Source of the DNA: an uncultured Eubacteriales bacterium
GTDB lineage: Bacteria > Bacillota > Clostridia > Peptostreptococcales > Anaerovoracaceae
Direction: 5' to 3'
NCBI GenBank assembly: GCA_900553025.1
Contig: USBT01000003.1
Coordinates: 1 to 64,000 of the forward strand
DNA length: 64,000 nucleotides
The translations under genes and the position numbers were made by a program. The notes beneath the pieces are model-generated. The model worked only from the letters and a program-made list of their open reading frames with translations, had not been told where the DNA came from and did no database searches. Positions 15,598 to 23,227 of the stretch are shown here, piece by piece. Each line of letters begins with the position of its first letter. The first letter of the stretch is position 1.

Positions 15598-17509
15598 AGA
15601 TTTCACCTCCCTTGTAAGCATTCTCACCGGTAGCTCCCGGAGGATTTTCTTTGAGTTTATTATCCGCATTATCCTCAGTATATCTGACAGCATTCTCGTT
15701 TATGCCTTTATTCCTTGGCATATCTCCGCCATCTGTATCAGAAAATCGCTGTGACTGAGCAATTTCGCGATAGACACTGCACTCTTGCATCAAATGTTCG
15801 TGTTTTCCTTCGCCTACAATTTTACCATCCTCAAGTACAATAATTTTATCTGCATCTCTTATCGTGTTGACTCTCTGGGCTACAATAATAACAGTTGCCT
15901 CTGACATTTCCTTGCGGAGTGCCATCCTCAGCGCCTTTTCTGTTTTGTAGTCTAAAGCAGAAAAAGTGTCGTCAAAAATATATATTGGCGCATCCTTCAT
16001 TATTGCTCGCGCAATCGCAATCCTTTGTTTTTGGCCGCCAGATAAGTTCGATCCACCCTGAGTTACCTCGGCTTCAATTCCGTCAGCATCGACGGTAAAT
16101 TCTTTCGCCTGTGCAAGCTCCAGTGCATTTACGATTTTCTCATCACTTCCTTGTTCATCGCCAAAACGCAAATTTGACACAAAGCTACCTTTGAATAGCA
16201 CGCCCTTCTGCGGAACGTATGCAACCATATTTCTTAAGTCGACAAGATCCATATCCCTAACATCTGTACCACCAATTCTTACACTTCCCGATGTAACATC
16301 GAAAAGCCTTGGGATGAGCTGCAAAATAGTTGACTTCCCGGAGCCTGTCGATCCGATAATTGCCGTTGTTTTGCCCTCTTTTGCAGTGAAAGAAACATGG
16401 TCAATGACATTATTTTCTGCCTCTCCATACTTAAAGCATACGTCCTCAAATTCGATGTCATGCCTAGGTGCCTTCGCGTCATCTTTTGTTGTAATAAGTA
16501 CTGGTGTATTCAAAACCTCCTCGATTCGCCCAAGTGAAACTGCAGCCCTAGGAATCATTACAAATACCATTGTCATAATCAAAAACGACATGACAATCTG
16601 CATAGAATACTGTATGAAAGCTATCATATCTCCGACCTGCATGCCGCCAACAGAAATCTCTTTGCCTCCATACCACAAAATTGCAACAGCGGTCATATTC
16701 ATAACAAACATCATCGTCGGGAAGAGGCCTCCCATTGTTGCCATAATAATTCTTGATAGCTTCTTCAGACTGGTATTAACCTTGTCAAAACGCTCGGTTT
16801 CGTGATTTTTGGTGTTAAAAGCTCTGATAATCATTAAACCCGTCAGGTTTTCCCGCGCAATTAAGTTTATCTTATCGGTCAAGGCCTGGAGTCGCTTGAA
16901 TTTCGGAGTAATAAACACAAAAATCATGCCTATTATCATAAATATAACTATAAGCGATACGACTACAATCCAACCGAGCGAGGTCGATTTCCTGAGTGCC
17001 ATAATAATTCCGCCAATTCCGAGTATCGGCGAGAAACAAAGTATCTTGATGCCAAGGATTGTGGCTCTTTGTAATTGTGCTATGTCATTTGTATTTCTAG
17101 TTATGAGGGAGGCTGTTGAGAAATCATTGTATTCACGTTGAGAGAAACTCATTACCTTCTGATATACTTCTCTTCTGAGATTTTTAGCAACGCCCGTACC
17201 CACATGTGAAGATATTAGACTCACGATAATAGAGGCGATTGCACCTACTATAGTCACAATCACCATTTCTCCGCCCTTCAGCCATATAAAGCTAGGTCCT
17301 TCATCCAGCGTCTTTTTTGAGGCGCTATCTATTACATTTGTTGTATCTGTTGCGACATCTCTGTTTCCTGCAACCTTGATAGCTTCGTTCACCATTTCAG
17401 ACATAAGATCAGGTAGTTTCAAGTTTGAAAATGCCTGTATGCATAGCATAATCATAGCCAATGCAATCAATACCCTAAATGGTTTTAAATTTTTTAGAAA
17501 TAGTTTCAT
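15590..17509 (-). CDS. ABC exporter half-transporter with degenerate ATPase site
   Basis: 639 residues: membrane domain of six segments (about 15-330) and nucleotide-binding domain with Walker A GSTGSGKST, signature NLSGGQKQR and Walker B IYIFDDTFSALD, where Asp replaces the catalytic Glu. The switch region reads IVAQRVN instead of the usual His. These changes mark the non-hydrolysing partner in heterodimeric exporters. A hydrophilic tail of about 50 residues follows the ATPase domain. The stop codon overlaps the start of the next gene, so the two are translationally coupled. A divergent ArsR-type regulator lies upstream. Confidence 0.9.
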   Translation of the reverse strand: MKLFLKNLKPFRVLIALAMIMLCIQAFSNLKLPDLMSEMVNEAIKVAGNRDVATDTTNVIDSASKKTLDEGPSFIWLKGGEMVIVTIVGAIASIIVSLISSHVGTGVAKNLRREVYQKVMSFSQREYNDFSTASLITRNTNDIAQLQRATILGIKILCFSPILGIGGIIMALRKSTSLGWIVVVSLIVIFMIIGMIFVFITPKFKRLQALTDKINLIARENLTGLMIIRAFNTKNHETERFDKVNTSLKKLSRIIMATMGGLFPTMMFVMNMTAVAILWYGGKEISVGGMQVGDMIAFIQYSMQIVMSFLIMTMVFVMIPRAAVSLGRIEEVLNTPVLITTKDDAKAPRHDIEFEDVCFKYGEAENNVIDHVSFTAKEGKTTAIIGSTGSGKSTILQLIPRLFDVTSGSVRIGGTDVRDMDLVDLRNMVAYVPQKGVLFKGSFVSNLRFGDEQGSDEKIVNALELAQAKEFTVDADGIEAEVTQGGSNLSGGQKQRIAIARAIMKDAPIYIFDDTFSALDYKTEKALRMALRKEMSEATVIIVAQRVNTIRDADKIIVLEDGKIVGEGKHEHLMQECSVYREIAQSQRFSDTDGGDMPRNKGINENAVRYTEDNADNKLKENPPGATGENAYKGGEICE

Positions 17510-17687
17510 GTTTTCCTATTCTTTATCGCTATTGTTTTGACTTCCATATTTATATACCCAGATTGACTTTTTAATTCAAGGTAAGTATACTATTCTTTGT
17601 CGAGTTTAGATAAATGGCTGAAATTATATGTTTTCTTATCTACAAAACATTAAAAAGGCGTCGTAATATATAGATAGAAGGGTTTTT

Positions 17688-18005
17688 ATGAGAATTAGAA
17701 AAGATTTAGGATTTGATGAACCAGAACTTGAAGAAATTGCACTTATATCAGATGCACTGGCCCATCCTGTAAGGTTGAAGCTTTTTCGTTTTGTAATGCA
17801 GTGCAATAGATCTATGCAGCCTATATGCAACAAAGACCTTGTTGACAGCTTCGATTACTCGCAATCCACAATATCACAACACATGAAGCGATTAACAAAA
17901 TCCGGCCTTATTGAAGTTAAGAAAAAAGATAGCTTCTCATATTATTACGCTAATCTTGGCGTCCTAACTCGCTATCTAAATCTCACTAAACGATTTTCGG
18001 TTTGA
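17688..18005 (+). CDS. ArsR-family HTH transcriptional regulator
   Basis: 105 residues with a winged-helix fold: ISDALAHPVRLKLFRFVM, NKDLVDSFDYSQSTISQHMKRL (recognition helix) and a GLIEVKKKDSFSYYYAN wing. The usual ArsR metal motif (ELCVCDL-like) is replaced by a region with only CNRSMQPIC, so metal sensing is uncertain. It is divergent from the ABC exporter pair with 178 bases between starts, so it probably controls that pair. Similar ArsR-exporter pairs respond to drugs or lipids in other Firmicutes; the signal here is unknown. Confidence 0.85.
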   Translation: MRIRKDLGFDEPELEEIALISDALAHPVRLKLFRFVMQCNRSMQPICNKDLVDSFDYSQSTISQHMKRLTKSGLIEVKKKDSFSYYYANLGVLTRYLNLTKRFSV

Positions 18006-18011
18006 TACTCC

Positions 18012-18050
18012 CCTTGACACTCCCCATAGCTAAAGCTAGGGGTTTCACTA
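18012..18050. mobile_element. Possible solo end of an IS605-type element
   Basis: After the ArsR gene comes CCTTGACACTCCCCATAGC and then an imperfect hairpin with CCCC...TAGCT/AGCTA...GGGG arms (18022-18042), followed by TTTCAC. This resembles the left-end hairpin of IS200/IS605 elements carrying tnpB. No transposase or second end is nearby, so it would be a remnant or a non-autonomous scar. It may also act as a weak terminator. Confidence 0.35.
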
Positions 18051-18139
18051 CACATCAGGTATAATGGGAAAATATAAGGATTTCATATTTGAAGCATGTC
18101 GTATTTTAATGATATCCTATTTTAAGCATTTCTCCTCTT

Positions 18140-18619
18140 CTACTTGTGATATGTTTCTCCCCTATTGATTTTGAAAGCTCTATAAATCTGTTCAAGCAGA
18201 AAAACCCTCATCATGTGATGCGGAAATGTCATTTTGGAAAAACTTATCGCCAAATTCGATTTTTCAGTCACATTTTCCGCTAAACCAGTTGAGCCTCCAA
18301 TTACAAAGACTATCGAGCCTATCCCATCATCTGAAAAGCCTTGTATTTTTTCGGCAAAAGCCTCTGAAGAAAATCCCTTACCCTTCACCTCTAAAGTTAT
18401 GAGAAAATCTGTTTTATCAACGTATTTTAACAGTTTCTCTCCCTCTGCGAGCTTTGCAGATTCGAGTTCAGAGATGCTGGGATTATTTCCTGTATAAGCT
18501 TCCTTTATCTCGATAACCCTAACATTTGCATAAGGCTTAAGTCTTTTTAAATACTCGCTGCACGCATCCACCCAAAATTTTTCCTTTAAGCGTCCAACTG
18601 CTAATATTTTTATTTCCAT
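18140..18619 (-). CDS. rlmH: 23S rRNA (pseudouridine1915-N3)-methyltransferase RlmH
   Basis: 159 residues, the standard length. SPOUT fold with the knot-forming parts: MEIKILAVGRLKEKFW at the start, LEVKGKGFSSEAFA, IVFVIGGSTGLAE (SAM-binding), and SKMTFPHHMMRVFLLEQIYRAFKINRGETYHK, the conserved C-terminal tail. It methylates pseudouridine 1915 in helix 69 of 23S rRNA. It lies 52 bases after walJ on the same strand, an arrangement kept in many Firmicutes. Confidence 0.96.
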   Translation of the reverse strand: MEIKILAVGRLKEKFWVDACSEYLKRLKPYANVRVIEIKEAYTGNNPSISELESAKLAEGEKLLKYVDKTDFLITLEVKGKGFSSEAFAEKIQGFSDDGIGSIVFVIGGSTGLAENVTEKSNLAISFSKMTFPHHMMRVFLLEQIYRAFKINRGETYHK

Positions 18620-18671
18620 CTGGCAAATTCCTAAATTAAAACATCTATATCCCCGCTATAGGAGTAGAATT

Positions 18672-19496
18672 CTAAATTTCTAACAACCTAGTAGCAACGT
18701 CCGCAGACAGTGAATTCATAAGATAGTCCTCACCTGCTATCATGTCTTCCTCAAACAGCCTATTTTTTATCGTAAGCATCGCCTGCATAGGTGAATTGTT
18801 TTCCTTTGAAAGATGAGCAAGAAGAATCTTCTGTTTCTCTGATTTATTCTCGCCACCACCATTCTTTCTAAGTTTATCCACCTCATAGATAAATTCGGCC
18901 GCTGCATCGTTTGATAAATGTCCGTGATCACTCAAAATGCGCCTCTTTAACTCATACGGATAAGAACTGCAATGCAAAATATTAACCTCGTGATTTGCTT
19001 CTAGCACCAGAAGATCTGATTTAGCAGCAATCGAAAGCATCTGTTTTGTGGCAACACCCGTGTCTGTGATTATTGTAACTCTCTTTCCTCTCGAATGAAC
19101 GCTGAAGCCTACTGGGTCCTCTGCATCATGCGAGAGAGAAAACGCCTCTACTTCAATATCTCCCACTTTAAATGAAGTAGCTGTATCTGTTATGCGAATT
19201 TTATCTGCAAGCATAGGCAGCTTTTCATTGACAGAGTATGCTGTTCCCTCAGAAGTGTATATCTTTCCGTTTACGGCTTTTTTCGCTATCATTCTAAGGC
19301 TTTTAATGTGGTCAGTATGCTCATGAGTTACTAAAATTCCGTCAATCTGCTCAGGTTTTACCGCACAAGAACTAAGCCCCTCTATCACACGCTTCCCGGC
19401 AATGCCCACATCAACAAGGAGGTTCGTATTCTCCGTTTTTAGTAAATAACAATTACCTGTGCTTCCACTGGCAAAGGAACAAAATCTAAGCCCCAT
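18672..19496 (-). CDS. walJ: MBL-fold hydrolase WalJ/YycJ
   Basis: 274 residues. Metallo-beta-lactamase fold with the metal motif THEHTDH, SGSTGNCYLLK near the start, and further His/Asp ligands in SHDAEDPVGF, ITDTGVAT, LEANHE and ILSDHGHLSN. The family is the YycJ/WalJ 5'-3' DNA exonuclease-like group, linked in other Firmicutes to cell division coordination and to rlmH by position. The walRK genes it usually accompanies are not in this window. Confidence 0.88.
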   Translation of the reverse strand: MGLRFCSFASGSTGNCYLLKTENTNLLVDVGIAGKRVIEGLSSCAVKPEQIDGILVTHEHTDHIKSLRMIAKKAVNGKIYTSEGTAYSVNEKLPMLADKIRITDTATSFKVGDIEVEAFSLSHDAEDPVGFSVHSRGKRVTIITDTGVATKQMLSIAAKSDLLVLEANHEVNILHCSSYPYELKRRILSDHGHLSNDAAAEFIYEVDKLRKNGGGENKSEKQKILLAHLSKENNSPMQAMLTIKNRLFEEDMIAGEDYLMNSLSADVATRLLEI

Positions 19497-19540
19497 ATAT
19501 CCCCTCTGTCCTCATACAAATCTAACTATTGTTCTATATC

Positions 19541-19580
19541 ATTGCAAACTTCTATATACAATTGTAAACTTCTATATAAA
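19541..19580 (+). repeat. Two tandem 20-base repeats
   Basis: ATTGCAAACTTCTATATACA and ATTGTAAACTTCTATATAAA differ at two positions; a third partial copy (TTGCAAAATC) follows. The repeats lie between walJ and the DUF2284 gene. Confidence 0.6.
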
Positions 19581-19633
19581 TTGCAAAATCCCCTAATTAT
19601 CAAGCTATTTGGGCAAATAATTCTACAGCAATT

Positions 19634-20203
19634 CTACATAAACGCCTTATCGCTGTATATCAAGCCACCTACCAGCACAAAATACTCTGGCAGCTCACCA
19701 TTCTTTCCCCATTTAAGCTCAAGATCCAGCAAATCCGCTGCCGTCTTGCTAACATCTCCACCAAGCGCCTCAATCGAATATCTCATTTTTTCAGGATGTC
19801 TGCAAGGCTCCTCGTTAACTCTTGTGCAGTAACTGTCATCCTCTATGATAATCCCCTCTTCTTCCGCACAAATTTTGCAATTCCCAGGAGAGAGTGAAAC
19901 TCCACCAATGTACATAAGCTCCATCTCAAAGAGGTAATCCATCATTTTGTTCTTGGCATCTGCAAGATACTTGCCCCAATTTGCCCTCTCGTCCTCTGTT
20001 TCAAGAAAAATCTTATATCCCAGCACAAAAAGCCTGTCAAATTGCGTCCAATAATCAATCGGGTCGAACTTAAACGGTGGACATGACCATACCTTTTCCC
20101 AATTTTTGCACTCTCGGCAATAATCCTCAAATTTATCAACGTCTACAAAGTTTTCGATATATTCAACTACTGGAATACGTGCTTTATATTCTTCAATTCG
20201 CAT
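19634..20203 (-). CDS. DUF2284 metal-binding protein
   Basis: 189 residues with eight conserved cysteines: CRECKNWEKVWSCPPF, NCKIC, YCTRVNEEPC. This is the DUF2284 pattern, thought to bind metal or an iron-sulfur cluster. No function is known. It follows ftcD by 58 bases in the same direction, at the end of the histidine-degradation operon, so it may be co-transcribed with it. Whether it helps that pathway cannot be told. Confidence 0.8.
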   Translation of the reverse strand: MRIEEYKARIPVVEYIENFVDVDKFEDYCRECKNWEKVWSCPPFKFDPIDYWTQFDRLFVLGYKIFLETEDERANWGKYLADAKNKMMDYLFEMELMYIGGVSLSPGNCKICAEEEGIIIEDDSYCTRVNEEPCRHPEKMRYSIEALGGDVSKTAADLLDLELKWGKNGELPEYFVLVGGLIYSDKAFM

Positions 20204-20261
20204 TATTTCTTACAACTCCTAATATAACCGAACATCCACTCTAAACTCTAACAAATATCTT

Positions 20262-21170
20262 CTACAAAATATGATTTTCTAGAACCTGTGTGTGATAGTC
20301 GAAATCTTTGATCTGAAGATAGTATTCTGCACTGTCAATTAGAGCCTTCATAGGACAAAGTCCGATGACTTCGGTCTGCACAACTCGTGCGCCCCATCTT
20401 CTGGCCTCAGCCTTCACAAGCTCAGTAACCCTGTAAAGCGGCGTTACCTCATAATTTGTCATATTAATTGAAACCTGTGCATAGTGCTTGCCCGTTTTGT
20501 CGTCATCAATCATGAAGCCCATAGCCTTAACACAATCTAGACCGCCATTTCTTTCTCTGATGCTTTCTGCAATTCTCTTCGCAACATTAACATCATCTGT
20601 ATCAAGGTTTAGGTTGTACGCAATTAGTGGTGGCCTTGCCCCTACTGCCATAACGCCAGCCGTCGGATGAATTTTTCTGTCACCGAAATCAGGCTCCCAC
20701 TCAGGCTCCTTGACCTTATCTGCCATGCCCTCAAACTGACCCTTTCTTATCTTAACAAGATTCTGCCTGTCAGGCGTCCTTGCAGACTGCTCGTAAAGAA
20801 ATACTGGTACACCAGCTTCCTCAGCTATCCTCGCTCCCACAACCTCTGAAAGCTTGATACAATCCTCTGTTGTCGCTTCCTTTATTGGAAGAAATGACAT
20901 TACATCGACAGCACCCATTCTCGGATGTTCGCCGACATGCTTAGTCAGATCAATCAATTCCGCAGCCTTCTTAACTAGCTTAACGCTTGCCTCCTCAACA
21001 CCCTTAGCATCACCTATGTAAGTAATTACCGTTCTGTTATGACTTTCATCAGGAACAAAACTAAGTAGCGTGCATCCTTGAGTATTTCTAACCTCTGCAA
21101 CACAAGCCTCTATAACGTCCATTCTCCTGCCTTCGCTAATATTGGGAATGCTTTCAATAATCTGTGCCAT
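20262..21170 (-). CDS. ftcD: Glutamate formimidoyltransferase
   Basis: 302 residues from ATG 21168-21170 with GGAGGAAATA upstream; the longer frame to 21302 only reads through 24-base repeats. The family start is MAQIIESIPNISEGRRMDVI, followed by GDAKGVEEAS, HVGEHPRMGAVDVMSF with the catalytic-site His residues, and IKAMGF-like and TPLYRVTELV blocks. It moves the formimino group of N-formimino-L-glutamate to tetrahydrofolate, releasing glutamate. It is the stand-alone transferase; the cyclodeaminase half is the separate gene upstream. Confidence 0.95.
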   Translation of the reverse strand: MAQIIESIPNISEGRRMDVIEACVAEVRNTQGCTLLSFVPDESHNRTVITYIGDAKGVEEASVKLVKKAAELIDLTKHVGEHPRMGAVDVMSFLPIKEATTEDCIKLSEVVGARIAEEAGVPVFLYEQSARTPDRQNLVKIRKGQFEGMADKVKEPEWEPDFGDRKIHPTAGVMAVGARPPLIAYNLNLDTDDVNVAKRIAESIRERNGGLDCVKAMGFMIDDDKTGKHYAQVSINMTNYEVTPLYRVTELVKAEARRWGARVVQTEVIGLCPMKALIDSAEYYLQIKDFDYHTQVLENHIL

Positions 21171-21218
21171 TATTTCCTCCTTTAAACTTGATATTTTTTT
21201 CTTTGAGATTTTATGCTC

Positions 21219-21290
21219 AATAACTATATTTCGTTCTACATAAATAACTATAGTCCGTTCTATATAAATTTCTATAGTTCTTCCTCGACA
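21219..21290 (+). repeat. Three tandem 24-base repeats at the fchA 3' end
   Basis: Units 21219-21242 and 21243-21266 share AATAACTATA, GTTCTA and ATA; unit 21267-21290 is more diverged and contains the stop codon and last codons of fchA. They fill most of the gap between fchA and ftcD. Confidence 0.7.
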
Positions 21291-21907
21291 ATTTCGTAGC
21301 ACTTATCAGCTATTTTGTTGCCCTCTTCAAGCATTGACTGCCCTTTTTCAAAGAGTTCATTTCTTAAGGCTTCGTCCTTGATGCCAGGTAAATTTATCTT
21401 AACGTTCAGCCATGCTCCCATAAGAGCAGACTTTAAATTCAATGCTCCCACACCAATGTCACTTGAGCAGTTCGGATTTGATTTGCCAATTAGACTTTTC
21501 GCAACCTTTAGCGCCTCAAGTGATATTTCCATTGTCCTAAGCGGAACGCGTGTCGCCAAAACAGTTGCGTCTTGTATAGCACGGCTTCGAGCTGCTTTTT
21601 CTTCATCTGTATTTTTTGGAAGCTTAAATGCGGCTCCAACTTTGTTATATGCATCGGTATCATCATCTATAGCTTTCAGAAAATTCGTTTGAATTACAGT
21701 TCCATCGCTTATCGCCTTTTGACAATATGCCTCCCAATCTCTGTATTTTTCCTTGCCTACGGTAAGCTCTGCTACCATCATGACAAGAGATATCCCCTGT
21801 GCTCCTGCAAGTGCACTTGCCGACCCTCCTCCAGGTGCTGGAAGATTCGAAGCAAGATTTTCCATGTATTTTTTAACATCTAAATCGATAAGTCTATCTC
21901 TGTTCAT
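21272..21907 (-). CDS. fchA: Formiminotetrahydrofolate cyclodeaminase
   Basis: 211 residues from ATG 21905-21907, with AAAGGTGA at good spacing; a GTG four codons earlier overlaps that site. The FTCD_C pattern is clear: NLPAPGGGSASALAGAQG, ATRVPLRTME, NPNCSSDIGVGALNLKSAL, and a helical C-terminus. It converts 5-formimino-THF to 5,10-methenyl-THF and ammonia. Its first 14 bases overlap the end of hutI. Together with ftcD it passes the one-carbon unit of histidine to folate. Confidence 0.93.
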   Translation of the reverse strand: MNRDRLIDLDVKKYMENLASNLPAPGGGSASALAGAQGISLVMMVAELTVGKEKYRDWEAYCQKAISDGTVIQTNFLKAIDDDTDAYNKVGAAFKLPKNTDEEKAARSRAIQDATVLATRVPLRTMEISLEALKVAKSLIGKSNPNCSSDIGVGALNLKSALMGAWLNVKINLPGIKDEALRNELFEKGQSMLEEGNKIADKCYEIVEEEL

Positions 21908-23171
21908 AAATAACTTCACCTTTCTTGATTGTTTTGTCTACTAGGTTTGAACCATATCTATAGCAAGCCATATTAAAATCATCTACTTTCCATATCAACA
22001 GATCTGCCTGCTTACCTATTTCAACTGTACCGACAAGATTCTCTCTATTAAGAGCTGCGGCTGCGTTGATTGTAACCGCTGTCAAAATCTCCTCAGGAAG
22101 CATCTTGTATTTCAGTATAGCGATATTAATCATTAGCTGCAAATTTAAATTTGGACATGATCCTGGATTAAAGTCTGTAGCGATTGCGACAGGTACTCCA
22201 TTCTCTATCATCTGTCTTGCTGGAGCGAATTTTGACCCAAGGTAGAAAGATGTTCCAGGAAGGCATACCGCTATCGTGCCAGCTTTTGCAAGAGCGGCGA
22301 TTCCCGCCTCGTCAGCTACAATAAGGTGTTCTGCACTCTTAGCGCCAAGCTCTCCTGCAAGCTGTGTTCCGCCAATCGCTTTTATCTCGTCAGCGTGAAC
22401 CTTTATATCAAACCCCAGTTCCTTAGCCTTCTCAAGATACGGTCTACCCTCCTCTGGACTAAACACCTCGTCTTCCACGAAAATATCCACAAAGTCTGCA
22501 AGATTATGCTCTGCGATATATGGCAATAGCTTTTGCATCATGAGATTTATGAAGCCTTCTTTGCCGCCATTTTGCCCTTCCGCATACTCTGGTGGCAATG
22601 CATGGGCCCCCATAAATGTTGGTACCACATCAACAAAATGTTTTTCATTTAATTCTTGAAGCACTTCAAGACATTTAATCTCTGTATCAAAATCAAGTCC
22701 ATAACCGCTTTTAATCTCGCAGGTCGTAACCCCAAACGAAGCAGTCTCATCAAGGAAAGCAAATGTTTTGTTGTACAAATCCCTGTCGTCAGCTTCCCTT
22801 GTGGCTCTCACGGTATCATTGATTCCGCCACCTTCCCGCAAAATATCAAGATAAGTCGCACCTCTTAATTTCTTGGGGAGCTCATGCTGTCTATATCCAC
22901 CAAATATCATGTGCGTGTGGCTGTCTATAAGGCCCGGTGTAACCAAGTGTCCGCAAGCGTCAATCACTTTGTCCGCTTCTTTTTCGGCTTCAACAACCCT
23001 TGCCTTGCTATGCTCGCCACTGCCTGAGATAATCTCGGAAATTATACCGTTATCTATGATAATACTTGCATTCTCAAGGACAAGATTTTCTGCCTGCTCT
23101 TTTCCCTTGTGTGCATAGCTCCCAACAGGAGTTTGCAATCGTCCAATATTTTTAACTAAAACCTTACTCAT
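21894..23171 (-). CDS. hutI: Imidazolonepropionase
   Basis: 425 residues, amidohydrolase fold. Metal and substrate motifs: PGLIDSHTHMIFGG, CEIKSGYGLD, FMGAHALPPEY, KVHADEI, SAEHLI and ATDFNPGSCPN. It hydrolyses imidazolone-5-propionate to N-formimino-L-glutamate, the third step of histidine breakdown. The metal is expected to be iron or zinc. It follows hutU by 56 bases and overlaps fchA, so it is in the middle of the operon. Confidence 0.96.
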   Translation of the reverse strand: MSKVLVKNIGRLQTPVGSYAHKGKEQAENLVLENASIIIDNGIISEIISGSGEHSKARVVEAEKEADKVIDACGHLVTPGLIDSHTHMIFGGYRQHELPKKLRGATYLDILREGGGINDTVRATREADDRDLYNKTFAFLDETASFGVTTCEIKSGYGLDFDTEIKCLEVLQELNEKHFVDVVPTFMGAHALPPEYAEGQNGGKEGFINLMMQKLLPYIAEHNLADFVDIFVEDEVFSPEEGRPYLEKAKELGFDIKVHADEIKAIGGTQLAGELGAKSAEHLIVADEAGIAALAKAGTIAVCLPGTSFYLGSKFAPARQMIENGVPVAIATDFNPGSCPNLNLQLMINIAILKYKMLPEEILTAVTINAAAALNRENLVGTVEIGKQADLLIWKVDDFNMACYRYGSNLVDKTIKKGEVIYEQR

Positions 23172-23227
23172 TTCTATTCTACTCTTATTTCTTTTATATT
23201 ATTAACTACAATTGAAGGCGAATTACC

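Noticed and set aside
15239..17141. Long plus-strand frames opposite the ABC exporter genes
   Set aside because: They have no recognisable domains or ribosome sites and mirror the codon pattern of the minus-strand genes.
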